Shown here: positions 36,666-44,632 of the stretch, piece after piece
How the letters are laid out: the number at the start of each line of letters is the position of its first letter
Position numbering within the stretch: position 1 is the stretch's first letter
Assembly: GCA_035628875.1 (NCBI GenBank)
Contig: DASPIZ010000016.1
Span: 61,320 to 125,319 of the forward strand
Origin: Ohtaekwangia sp035628875
GTDB lineage: Bacteria; Bacteroidota; Bacteroidia; Cytophagales; Cyclobacteriaceae
Reading direction: 5' to 3'
DNA: 64,000 nucleotides
Program-made: the position numbers and the translations under genes
Notes under the pieces: model-generated
The model's database searches: none
What the model saw: the letters and a program-made list of their open reading frames with translations, nothing else
What the model was told of the DNA's origin: nothing

Positions 36666-36933
36666 TTATATTGTGTTTTAAAGGCACTTTGAGAAATAGA
36701 AACTACGTTTTCTATCCATATTACGTCGTTAACAGACTTGACAGCGGTATTAATTCGGATAAATCGCCAGATTATTGTCGAAAAAAGAATACCCCACGCT
36801 TAAATATGCGTTAAAAGCTTCAAAGTTGTCCTAAAACTTTTAACCATGAACTTTGAATGCATAATTTGTTGTTAACTGAACAGAACTTCTTAACTTCACA
36901 CAAATACACTTTTTACAGGAGGTTTATACTACA

Positions 36934-37113
36934 ATGAAAATACTACGAAGCTGGAGAGAACAGAAAATTATGCTCAAATGGAGATTCCCGAATTTATCCG
37001 ATGAGGATTTCCAGGATCCGGATAAAGAAGTTTTTCTGAAAAGACTTCAGGAGAAATTGGGTAAAACCAAATCTGAATTGGAATTAATCCTCGCTGAACT
37101 TCAGCTTTGCTGA
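36934..37113 (+). CDS. CsbD-like small general stress protein
   Basis: 59 residues, easily missed. MKILRSWREQKIMLKWRFPN then LSDEDFQDPDKEVFLKRLQEK and LGKTKSELELIL match the bacteroidotal CsbD pattern (K-W...F-x-L-t-D-x-D...L-x-KLGKTkeE). Such proteins are hydrophilic, helical and induced by general stress. A perfect AGGAGG lies at 36917-36922, 11 bases before the ATG, which is rare in this genome and may mean high expression. A clear terminator follows 8 bp after the stop. The 268 bp upstream hold its own promoter region. Confidence 0.75.
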   Translation: MKILRSWREQKIMLKWRFPNLSDEDFQDPDKEVFLKRLQEKLGKTKSELELILAELQLC

Positions 37114-37120
37114 ATCCATT

Positions 37121-37142
37121 TCCCGATAAGTATTTATCGGGA
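37121..37142 (+). terminator. Rho-independent terminator after the CsbD-like gene
   Basis: TCCCGATAA (37121-37129) pairs perfectly with TTATCGGGA (37134-37142), 4-nt loop, followed by TTCCTTTCTTTC. It also sits 16 bp beyond the stop of the convergent floA gene, so it may serve both. Confidence 0.85.
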
Positions 37143-37157
37143 TTCCTTTCTTTCTAA

Positions 37158-38057
37158 TCAATTATTTGCAAACAACTGCCCGGTTTTATAGGCGCCTGCG
37201 AGTGCCATGGGTATTTGTGCCTGGGCTTCGATCACCATCGCCCGTGCGCGTTGTGCCTGTGCGATCATTTCCTGTTCAAAAGCCACTGCCATCGATCTTC
37301 TTTCTTCTGCCTTAGCTTGAGCGATACTTAAATCTGCTCTGGCCTGATCCATCTGAAGGATCGCACCAATATTTTGACCTATATGGATATCTGCAATATC
37401 TATTGAAAGGATATTAAACGCGGTTCCTGTATCGAGGCCGTTGGCGAGTACTTCTTTTGAAATATCTGATGGGTTGCCTAATATTTCCTGATATCCGGAT
37501 GCTTTGCCGATGGCGGAAATTATCCCCTGGCCTACACGTGCTTTAATGGTTTCTTCTCCCGAACCGCCAACCAGTTGTTGGATATTTGCCCTTACGGTTA
37601 CACGTGCCTCGGTAATGAGCTGAATGCCTTCAATTGAAACACCAACAATGGATGGTACAATAATCACATAGGGTGTTACAGAGACTTGCACAGCCTTCAG
37701 TACGTCACGACCGGCCAGGTCAATTGCAGTAGCGTGTTTAAAGCTTAGATTCAGATTAGCTTTATCAGCCACAATCAGGGCTTTAATAACATCGGTCAGA
37801 CTTCCATTCGCCAGGTAATGCGTTTCAAGTAGATTTGAAGTGATCCCCTGAATTCCAGCTTTATTAGCCAGAATCATGGACTGTACGATCAACGTAGGTG
37901 GAACTTTCCGAAACCGCATCACAATCAACGTAAGAAGACTGATGTCAACACCGGAAAATTGAGCTGTAATCCAGAGGTTAATCGGAATCAGATAGAAGAA
38001 CAGGATCAATCCAATGAGCGCAAACCCGATCCACGCAAAGCCTAAATATTCTTCCAT
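37158..38057 (-). CDS. floA: Flotillin-like protein FloA
   Basis: 299-residue membrane-microdomain scaffold protein. An N-terminal hairpin membrane segment (FAWIGFALIGLILFFYLIPI) leads into the SPFH-like region with ISLLTLIVMRFRKVPPTLIV, ATAIDLAGRDVLKAVQVSV and GIISAIGKASGYQEIL, then an EA-rich coiled-coil tail (AQAKAEERRSMAVAFEQEMI). About 30 residues shorter than Bacillus FloA, at the C-terminus. Usually paired with an NfeD-like gene; none is adjacent here. Confidence 0.92.
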   Translation of the reverse strand: MEEYLGFAWIGFALIGLILFFYLIPINLWITAQFSGVDISLLTLIVMRFRKVPPTLIVQSMILANKAGIQGITSNLLETHYLANGSLTDVIKALIVADKANLNLSFKHATAIDLAGRDVLKAVQVSVTPYVIIVPSIVGVSIEGIQLITEARVTVRANIQQLVGGSGEETIKARVGQGIISAIGKASGYQEILGNPSDISKEVLANGLDTGTAFNILSIDIADIHIGQNIGAILQMDQARADLSIAQAKAEERRSMAVAFEQEMIAQAQRARAMVIEAQAQIPMALAGAYKTGQLFANN

Positions 38058-38333
38058 AGGGGTAGGGGAATAATGTATCTTTGAAAGGTAGTGTTTCTTT
38101 ATGGTGCATTTTCTGTTTGCATCACAAATACTTTGTATGAAAGAATATTGAAATCTACGTAGAGCTTTCCAGACAAAGTCAAAAAAATATAAGTATCCAA
38201 AACGTGAGAACGGTTAAATTCAGCTATCTTGAACCGGTTGTTGGATTATCACGGGAAATTATTTGAGGTTGTTGTACGTGATTTGAACTCCCTGATAGAA
38301 GTCAATTGATAAATCGCTTTTCATTCTGATAAA

Positions 38334-40142
38334 ATGAATTCGCCTAAACCGCCTTTCGAAATTGGTCTTGTCATGGCGGGTGCCGTTTCCGCCGGTGCTT
38401 ACACTGCAGGTGTTATCGATTACCTGTTAGATGCGCTTGATGCCTGGCATTATGCTCAAAAAAACAATCCAGCTATACCACAACATCAAGTATGTATTCG
38501 TGTGATGTCTGGTGCCTCCGCGGGGGGCATGACACTTGCTATCGCCGCGATTGAGATTTTGCGACGTGCAAATCACCCAGAGGCTATGCGCCAGAAAGGC
38601 TACCAATCGTTGATGTACCAGGCCTGGGTAAAAAAGATCGACATCAGGGAAATGCTGAATACCAATGACCTGAAGAACAATGAACCCCTCAGGTCACTTC
38701 TCGATGCCACAGTCATTGATCACCTCGCTAACGAAGTGATTGATTCGGAGCGGATTCCTCCTTTTAAACAACTGCCATACATCAGTCCTGAGTTGAAGTT
38801 ATACCTTACGTTGAGTAATCTCCGCGGCCTTCCTTACGAATTCAAGATGAAAGGGGAAAGCGGATTGCCATATGGTATGATGGACCATTCCGATTACCAA
38901 TATGTGGAGTTGAAAGCAGATATACCGAAAAGCGACTGGATCAAATTACGCCACGCTGCTGTTGCTACAGGCGCTTTTCCCGTAGGACTTGCAAGCCGGT
39001 TAATCCAGCGCGATATGCATGAATATAAAACGCGCGTTTACAAAGATGGCCGCGATGTTTCAGGTTTAATGAAAGTGGAGGATAGCAAAAATCATACGTA
39101 CAACTTTGTGGCTGTTGATGGTGGCGCCCTCAACAACGAACCGATTGAACTGGCGCGTTCTACCTGGGAAAGAGCTACCGATGAAGAAAAGGCACGCATA
39201 AAAACCTATGATGATTTCAAAGAAGTTCGTCGGCTCATGGATATCCGGGCGCAGGCTGTTCCGCATGCGTTGGTGATGATAGACCCTTTTCCTAACACAG
39301 TTGAGCCTGGTAAGAATGCCACGGATGATGACACGGCTTTAATCAATACTATCGGTCCGATCATCGGCGCTTTGATGAATCAAAGTCTTTTCAAAACAGA
39401 AGAGTTATTTCGTGCTGCAGACCGTCACACCAATGATCGGTTTCTCATTGCGCCGGTGCGTTATACCAATACGGATACGCTGGCAGATCATGCGATTGCC
39501 TGTGGTTTTTTTGCAGGCTTCGGTGGATTTCTTGCTGAAGAGTTTCGTGAACATGATTACCTTCTCGGGCGGAGAAATTGTCAGCGGTTTCTCGAACGTT
39601 ATTTTGTGCTCCCAAAAAAGAAAGCAATTGAACTGGGATGGCCCATCGTGGAGTCGTATGTTATTGAAGATCCGCATGAAGAAGATCCTGAACTCAAACT
39701 AAAGTATCCGGTTATTCCGGTAATCAAAGGAAGCTACGCAGGAGCGGAGCAGGGCAAAGAAAACCCATGGCCCGTCTATAGAAAAATCCGGTCACACGAT
39801 TTTAAAACAGGCTTGAATAAGCGTGTACCGGCAGTTATAGAAAAAGCTTTCCCATTGGGTTGGCTTAGTTCGGTGTGGATCTCACTACTGATTGGTTTTG
39901 CCGGTACCGTTACCATTGCAGGTGAATACCTGAAAACAGTCCAGGTAATGTGTGATTGTAACGCATGGATACCCGGATTGGAAAACATCTACGTCGTGAT
40001 TTTTCAGGTTTTGATGCTATGCGTTTTTTTGGCCCTGACCGGTTTACGCTTAGCTAAAATACTAATCTTCAAAAAAATCAAAAACAAGATATTCAAACTA
40101 CTTTTATCGCACATGAGAAATTGGGGAATCTCCATTGAGTAA
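38334..40142 (+). CDS. Patatin-like phospholipase with C-terminal membrane anchor
   Basis: 602 residues. The patatin domain has oxyanion loop GAVSAGAYTAG, nucleophile Ser in SGASAGGM and catalytic Asp in VDGGALNNEP, so a lipid acyl hydrolase is expected. The C-terminal 80 residues hold two TM helices (WLSSVWISLLIGFAGTVTIA and NIYVVIFQVLMLCVFLALTG). No signal peptide is seen at the N-terminus, so the catalytic part is probably cytoplasmic and tethered to the inner membrane. Patatins can be membrane-remodelling enzymes or defence effectors; no cyclase or other sensor gene is adjacent, so no defence role is proposed. Confidence 0.88.
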   Translation: MNSPKPPFEIGLVMAGAVSAGAYTAGVIDYLLDALDAWHYAQKNNPAIPQHQVCIRVMSGASAGGMTLAIAAIEILRRANHPEAMRQKGYQSLMYQAWVKKIDIREMLNTNDLKNNEPLRSLLDATVIDHLANEVIDSERIPPFKQLPYISPELKLYLTLSNLRGLPYEFKMKGESGLPYGMMDHSDYQYVELKADIPKSDWIKLRHAAVATGAFPVGLASRLIQRDMHEYKTRVYKDGRDVSGLMKVEDSKNHTYNFVAVDGGALNNEPIELARSTWERATDEEKARIKTYDDFKEVRRLMDIRAQAVPHALVMIDPFPNTVEPGKNATDDDTALINTIGPIIGALMNQSLFKTEELFRAADRHTNDRFLIAPVRYTNTDTLADHAIACGFFAGFGGFLAEEFREHDYLLGRRNCQRFLERYFVLPKKKAIELGWPIVESYVIEDPHEEDPELKLKYPVIPVIKGSYAGAEQGKENPWPVYRKIRSHDFKTGLNKRVPAVIEKAFPLGWLSSVWISLLIGFAGTVTIAGEYLKTVQVMCDCNAWIPGLENIYVVIFQVLMLCVFLALTGLRLAKILIFKKIKNKIFKLLLSHMRNWGISIE

Positions 40143-40303
40143 CGCCTCTGTATTAAGACTATCGCTTACCAGATGTACGTGGCTCGTTGAGGGAATTAAA
40201 GGGTGTGCGATAGAGAGTAATACCCGTACCTTCATGCGCGATCCTGACATCAGGGAATTGATCGCTAGATTCTAAGGGTCACTAGTACGCGTTTGCAAAA
40301 TAA

Positions 40304-40334
40304 TTCACGAAGGCACATCGGCCGCCTTCGTGAA
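40304..40334. terminator. Hairpin between convergent genes, probable bidirectional terminator
   Basis: TTCACGAAGGC (40304-40314) and GCCTTCGTGAA (40324-40334) form a perfect 11-bp stem with a 9-nt loop between the patatin gene and the convergent M56-amidase gene. No long U-run on either strand. Confidence 0.6.
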
Positions 40335-40378
40335 ATTAAGGAAGTTATTTATTGCCCGGATGAATGCTAATAATTTGA

Positions 40379-41818
40379 TTACTTCGCGTACCTCAATACC
40401 GATGTAATTACCTTGCCGGATAGCATTTTTTGATTTTCATCGTTTTGAATATAAGCGTAGTCAGCAGGATTTGATAGATAACCCAATTCCAGAATAACTG
40501 CAGGGATCTTATTGTTTCTAAGTATGTAAGCATTTGATTTCTTAATTCCATTAACATTAATCCCAGCTACAGTGCTGAGCTCGTTAACGAGTCCTTCCGC
40601 AAAGCGTTTACTTTCTCTGAATTTATTATTGTTTTCACTTATCGTGCATTCAATGCCTCTTGCTGTAACATCTTGTGCATTATAATTGGCATGTATAGAA
40701 ATGAAAAGGTCGGCTTCATAACGCGTCGAGAATTTGGCTCGTTCCTCAAGCGTTAAGGCTTTATCAGTGTTACGCGTCATGATTACCTTGATGCCTTTTT
40801 CTTCTGCTGCTTTTTGTAAGTGTTTCGCTATAGAGAGTGCCAGTTCTTTCTCGCTTGTACCAGCGGTGGTTTCGGCTCCGGTATCATGACCGCCATGTGC
40901 AGCATCAACAACGATCATAATCTGATCATCATTTGCTGGGTTTAGATGGGGTTGGATTGGTTCCATGTGGATAGAGAAGGCGAAAAACAACGTACTGACT
41001 ACTGGAATTAAAGCAAGGTAGAACCAGGCATACTTACGGGAGGTCTTGTTTTTAGTCATCATAATGATTCTGTTTTTAATAGTTGTGGAATAAAAATTAC
41101 TGGTCGATGAAAAGGGTTTATTTTGAATCTGCCGCATCAGGCAGTTAAGATATGCTTCCAGAGGAGCGCCTTCCGCAAGGGTAGAAGCATCTGCTTTATA
41201 TTCGTGTTGAACTTGCAAAGATCGCTTATAGCATAGCATAACTGGATTGAACCAGAGCAAAACGTGGGCGGTTTCTACAATAAACAAGTCAATCCAATGG
41301 CGTTGACGGATGTGGGCCATCTCGTGTGCAACGATCATTGGGTTGATATCATGTGATGGTAGAAAAATAAAATTGAAAAAGGAAAATGGTTCGGCGATGT
41401 CACCTCTTACCATTGTAAACTGATCCATAATCTGGGTCGTTGACCGTTTTTTTATCTTAAGGATTCGGTTTACCGACGAGAAAAAACGGAAAGACATAAA
41501 GGCAACGCCAGCACAATACAATGACATCAATAGCATGAAAACATCAAAAGTCGTGTCTTGATTCACTACGATTGGTTTGAAATTCGTGAGGTCGTTGCCA
41601 TTTGGCGTGGCTGAAATAAATTCTTCTGTCCACCCATCGTAATCAATGGGTACTGTTTCGACATGCAGTATGGGAAGTAAAAAGGAAAACAAGATTGCGG
41701 CCAAAAGATAAAAGCGGTTGACCGTAAAAAATGTTGTGGTTCTAAACAACGCCCAATACATGATATAGAATGCCACGAGACAAATACTCACTTGAAGTAG
41801 GTAGAGGGTTCCTTCCAT
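40379..41818 (-). CDS. BlaR1-like M56 metallopeptidase fused to N-acetylmuramoyl-L-alanine amidase
   Basis: 479 residues. Residues 1-55 form two TM helices, TM3 is about 92-112, and the M56 zinc protease motif HEMAH (H165-H169) sits in the cytoplasmic loop with ETAHVLLWFNPVM after it. TM4 is about 264-283. The outer domain (298-479) is a complete Amidase_3: His308 in VDAAHGGHDTG, Glu in SEKELAL, His376 in ISIHANYN and Glu444 in VILELGYLSNPADY. In BlaR1/MecR1 this position carries the beta-lactam sensor. One base after its BlaI repressor gene, so the pair is one operon. Likely senses peptidoglycan or its fragments and cleaves BlaI; whether the amidase is an enzyme, a sensor or both is open. 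Confidence 0.9.
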   Translation of the reverse strand: MEGTLYLLQVSICLVAFYIMYWALFRTTTFFTVNRFYLLAAILFSFLLPILHVETVPIDYDGWTEEFISATPNGNDLTNFKPIVVNQDTTFDVFMLLMSLYCAGVAFMSFRFFSSVNRILKIKKRSTTQIMDQFTMVRGDIAEPFSFFNFIFLPSHDINPMIVAHEMAHIRQRHWIDLFIVETAHVLLWFNPVMLCYKRSLQVQHEYKADASTLAEGAPLEAYLNCLMRQIQNKPFSSTSNFYSTTIKNRIIMMTKNKTSRKYAWFYLALIPVVSTLFFAFSIHMEPIQPHLNPANDDQIMIVVDAAHGGHDTGAETTAGTSEKELALSIAKHLQKAAEEKGIKVIMTRNTDKALTLEERAKFSTRYEADLFISIHANYNAQDVTARGIECTISENNNKFRESKRFAEGLVNELSTVAGINVNGIKKSNAYILRNNKIPAVILELGYLSNPADYAYIQNDENQKMLSGKVITSVLRYAK

Positions 41819-41819
41819 A

Positions 41820-42206
41820 TTATTTCTTTTTAGACTTCAGTTTTTTAATTCGCTCGTCTATGAGTGATTTAATCTCCTCCAGTTCGGAAACATTAAGTTT
41901 ACCATGCGTAAAGAAGGATGCGAAGGAGGAAGGCGATCCGTTGAAATAATTGGAAATAATTGGTTTAACCCGATGCTGGAAATAGTCTTTCTTTGAAATC
42001 AGCGGATAGTATTCATTAATCTTTCCATACGTTTTAAATCCAATAAATGCTTTCTTTACCAGCACCCTGATCACGGTGGATACCGTAGTGTATGCTGGCC
42101 TCGGTTCAGGATATTGTGCTATGATATCCTTCAGGAACCCCCGTTCCATCTCCCATAAATACTGCATAACCTGTTCTTCAGCCTTCGTCAATGCTTTGTG
42201 TGCCAT
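41820..42206 (-). CDS. BlaI/MecI/CopY-family transcriptional repressor
   Basis: 128 residues. Winged-helix N-terminus TKAEEQVMQYLWEMERGFLK and RPAYTTVSTVIRVLVKK is the typical BlaI DNA-binding domain; the C-terminus (VSELEEIKSLIDERIKKLK) dimerises. Its gene is followed after one base by the M56-amidase sensor. A strong dyad sits 17 bp upstream of its ATG (separate entry). By analogy, the M56 protease cleaves this repressor to induce the operon. Confidence 0.92.
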   Translation of the reverse strand: MAHKALTKAEEQVMQYLWEMERGFLKDIIAQYPEPRPAYTTVSTVIRVLVKKAFIGFKTYGKINEYYPLISKKDYFQHRVKPIISNYFNGSPSSFASFFTHGKLNVSELEEIKSLIDERIKKLKSKKK

Positions 42207-42222
42207 GATGTAAACTTATGAC

Positions 42223-42252
42223 TATAAATATAGTAATACAACTATATTTATA
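42223..42252. promoter_or_regulatory. BlaI-type operator: 12-bp perfect dyad with 6-bp spacer
   Basis: TATAAATATAGT (42223-42234) and ACTATATTTATA (42241-42252) are exact reverse complements separated by AATACA. Position just before the blaI start and the TA-rich ACTA/TAGT core suit BlaI-family autorepression. Confidence 0.75.
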
Positions 42253-42522
42253 ATTATTATTTATCAAGATACGTTCGGGGAGGGCGTCGCGCTATCCGCT
42301 ATATTTCTCTCGTTCCATTTCGCAACCCACCACACAACCACGGGATGCCGCTTCTATCGCTCGTGGTGCGTACAACCGCCGTGACGGGCAATGCGTGTGT
42401 TAGTTTGTGAGGGCTTTTTAATTTAGATAGTATGTTTACGTTAATTATGAATGTTTTCAGCCTTTCGTTGCATTCTCTTATTTTAATTTTGCTAACTTGA
42501 TTTCATTCTATAAATAAACATC
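42253..42522. other. Intergenic region with a GC-rich, repeat-like stretch
   Basis: Divergent spacer between blaI and the Gfo/Idh gene. 42280-42400 is clearly more GC-rich (GGGCGTCGCGCTATCCGCT, GGATGCCGCTTCTATCGCTC) than both flanks and looks like a dispersed intergenic repeat seen in other Bacteroidota (memory). No ORF. Confidence 0.45.
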
Positions 42523-43866
42523 ATGAAAAGAAGAAGCTTTATAAAGAATGCCAGTACTGCTGTCGCGGGAGGTTTATTGATCACACCTACGTTGGTGAAC
42601 GGAGCCTTACGGCTTGTCTCAGTTAATGATAAAATCAACATTGGTGTAATTGGGTGCAACGGCATGGGTTGGTCTAATATCAATTCACTACTCAAGATGA
42701 GCGATGTTAACCTCATTGGTATTTGTGATGTTGATGAAAATGTAATTACCAAAAGACAGCAGGATTATGCTAAGCTTCGTTCAAATAAAGCTAAAGCATA
42801 TAAGGATTATCGTGAACTGCTGAATAATAAAGATATCGATGCTGTCGTGATCGGAACGCCCGATCATTGGCATTGCCGGATGATGGTTGACGCAGTACAG
42901 GCGGGAAAACATGTTTACGTAGAGAAGCCAATCGCAAACTCAATCGAAGAATGTAACATCATGGTTGAAGCCCAACGTAAAACAGGTAAAGTGGTGCAGG
43001 CCGGGCAATGGCAACGCAGCGGACCTCATTACCGGAAAGCAATCGAAATGGTTCAGTCGGGTGTGTTGGGTAAAATCCGATTGGTTAAAGTATGGGCTTA
43101 TCAGGGCTGGATGAAACCTGTTCCTGTGGTACCCGATTCAGCACCACCAGCAGGTGTCGATTATAAATCATGGCTTGGTCCAGCTCCGACACGACCATTT
43201 AATAAAAATCGTTTCCATTTTGATTTTCGGTGGTTCTGGGATTATGCAGGAGGCTTAATGACGGATTGGGGAGTGCACGAGATTGACATCGCTTTGTATG
43301 CCATGCAGGAATCTGCACCAATATCGGTGATGGCCTCGGGTGGTAAGCTTGCCTATCCGGACGACGCATCTGAAACACCGGATACACTCCAGGCTTTGTT
43401 TCAGTATAAAAATTTTAATATGCTGTGGGAACATGCTACCGGTATTGATGCCGGTCCATACAACAGGAGGGAAGGAATCGCTTTTATTGGTAACAACGGA
43501 ACATTGGTTGTGGATCGTGGCGGTTATGAAGTGATCGTTGAACGAGAAGCACAAGGATACGCGAGCACAGGAGATCCAAAAATGAAACCGGTAGAGGCTT
43601 TCAAAAAGCCCGGTGAATTAAACTACCTGGATTTACATACCCAGAATTTTATTGATGCAGTAAAGAAGAACGATCAATCCGTACTGAACACACCAATTCA
43701 ATCGGGAAGTGTGGCTGCAATCAATGCGCAGATGGGTAACATTGCCTATCGAACCGGTACCAAGGTTTTTTGGAATCCAGCTAAAGGTGAATTTGAAAAT
43801 AATGCTGAAGCAAATAAACTGGTTAAGCCTGAGTATCACAATGGATGGGAATTACCTAAACTTTAA
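42523..43866 (+). CDS. Gfo/Idh/MocA-family oxidoreductase, Tat-exported
   Basis: 447 residues. A twin-arginine signal is visible (MKRRSFIKNASTAVAGGLL), so the protein is folded before export to the periplasm. The mature part starts with the Rossmann motif IGVIGCNGMGW, followed by DAVVIGTPDHWHCRMMVDAV and the EKPIA motif (HVYVEKPIANS) that binds NAD(P). The C-terminal part is the GFO_IDH_MocA dehydrogenase fold with GLMTDWGVHEIDIALYAM. Such exported members are common in Bacteroidota and Planctomycetes and act on sugars or sugar-derived compounds. Substrate unknown; stands alone. Confidence 0.9.
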   Translation: MKRRSFIKNASTAVAGGLLITPTLVNGALRLVSVNDKINIGVIGCNGMGWSNINSLLKMSDVNLIGICDVDENVITKRQQDYAKLRSNKAKAYKDYRELLNNKDIDAVVIGTPDHWHCRMMVDAVQAGKHVYVEKPIANSIEECNIMVEAQRKTGKVVQAGQWQRSGPHYRKAIEMVQSGVLGKIRLVKVWAYQGWMKPVPVVPDSAPPAGVDYKSWLGPAPTRPFNKNRFHFDFRWFWDYAGGLMTDWGVHEIDIALYAMQESAPISVMASGGKLAYPDDASETPDTLQALFQYKNFNMLWEHATGIDAGPYNRREGIAFIGNNGTLVVDRGGYEVIVEREAQGYASTGDPKMKPVEAFKKPGELNYLDLHTQNFIDAVKKNDQSVLNTPIQSGSVAAINAQMGNIAYRTGTKVFWNPAKGEFENNAEANKLVKPEYHNGWELPKL

Positions 43867-43934
43867 TATTAAGTTAAGTCATTTCCCAAACCTCAACTTC
43901 TGCAATTTCTTCTATGAAGTCAGTGAGCTTTTGT

Positions 43935-44020
43935 ATCACAGAATTTACGGAAGAACACGGAACGATTTGATTTATTTATGGTGTTCTTCGCGCCACTTCG
44001 CGTCTCAGCGTCTTTGCGGT
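43935..44020. repeat. Degenerate intergenic repeat (ACGGAAGAACACGGAAC / TTCGCG type)
   Basis: GAATTTACGGAAGAACACGG at about 43941-43960 and CTTCGCGCCACTTCGCGTCT followed by CAGCGTCTTTGCGGT at 43986-44020. The pattern CGCAAAGACGC... is a widespread degenerate intergenic repeat (memory). A weak relative occurs near 59538 (CACGGAAGCACAGAAGAATA). Confidence 0.55.
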
Positions 44021-44104
44021 AAAAAATCGCTCACCTTCGAAAGAAGTACAAACTGATGCTGTGAGCAAAGTAGGTGAAGAATATTCCCCCGCGTTGCTTA
44101 AGTT

Positions 44105-44119
44105 TGTGTACTAATTATT
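44105..44119. promoter_or_regulatory. Candidate MarR-binding site before marR
   Basis: TGTGTACTAATTATT ends 5 bp before the marR ATG and shares GTGTACTAAT with the site before the reductase gene (44600). Shared motif at both starts suggests autoregulation plus control of the reductase/ferredoxin genes; inference. Confidence 0.5.
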
Positions 44120-44124
44120 CGTTT

Positions 44125-44571
44125 ATGAATGAACATCTGTATAATTCCTATTCTTTCCTGTTAGAACGTACTGCCAAAAGAGTAAAGCAATTCGCACAGC
44201 AGAGATTCAAAGACATGGGATTTCAGATTACCGTTGATCAATGGAGCGTGTTGAAAAACCTTTACGAGTATGAGGAGATGAAACAAAATGAACTCGCGGA
44301 AATCCTTTTTAAAGACAATCCAACGCTAACCCGCATCATCGATATATTGTGCGAGAAAGGGCTTACCATCCGAACCGTTCATCCCAATGACCGCCGCAGC
44401 TTCATTGTGCAGCTTACCAAGGAAGGTGAAAAAAAGGTTCAGCAGTTAACGCCGAAGGTAAATGCCATCAGGCTTCAGGCGTGGAATGGGCTTTCTGAAA
44501 AAGATTTTAACCAGTTCAAAAAAATTCTCAACACTATTTACGATAACCTGGAGCCGGAAACCGAACCTTAG
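44125..44571 (+). CDS. MarR-family transcriptional regulator
   Basis: 148 residues from ATG 44125, which begins MNEHLYNSYSFLLERTAKRV; an upstream in-frame start adds 17 residues read through the putative operator and is rejected. Winged HTH: MKQNELAEILFKDNPTLTRIID with wing KGLTIRTVHPNDRRSFIVQL (the DxRR motif). Followed 61 bp later by a flavin reductase and a ferredoxin. MarR proteins usually release DNA on binding a phenolic or oxidative ligand, so the pair may respond to an aromatic or redox signal. Confidence 0.9.
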   Translation: MNEHLYNSYSFLLERTAKRVKQFAQQRFKDMGFQITVDQWSVLKNLYEYEEMKQNELAEILFKDNPTLTRIIDILCEKGLTIRTVHPNDRRSFIVQLTKEGEKKVQQLTPKVNAIRLQAWNGLSEKDFNQFKKILNTIYDNLEPETEP

Positions 44572-44597
44572 CGGCGTTTATTTCGTATTATAAATGT

Positions 44598-44622
44598 TAG
44601 TGTACTAATAATTATTGCACTA
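44598..44622. promoter_or_regulatory. Candidate MarR operator before the reductase gene
   Basis: TAGTG (44598-44602) and CACTA (44618-44622) bracket TACTAATAATTATTG; AATAATTATT inside is a 10-bp palindrome. GTGTACTAAT repeats the motif found before marR. Lies 10 bp upstream of the reductase ATG. Confidence 0.55.
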
Positions 44623-44632
44623 CATTTATACC

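Noticed and set aside
38334..40142. Patatin as a CBASS-type defence effector
   Set aside because: No cyclase, ubiquitin-like or other sensor gene is adjacent, and the C-terminal double TM anchor points to a household lipid enzyme.
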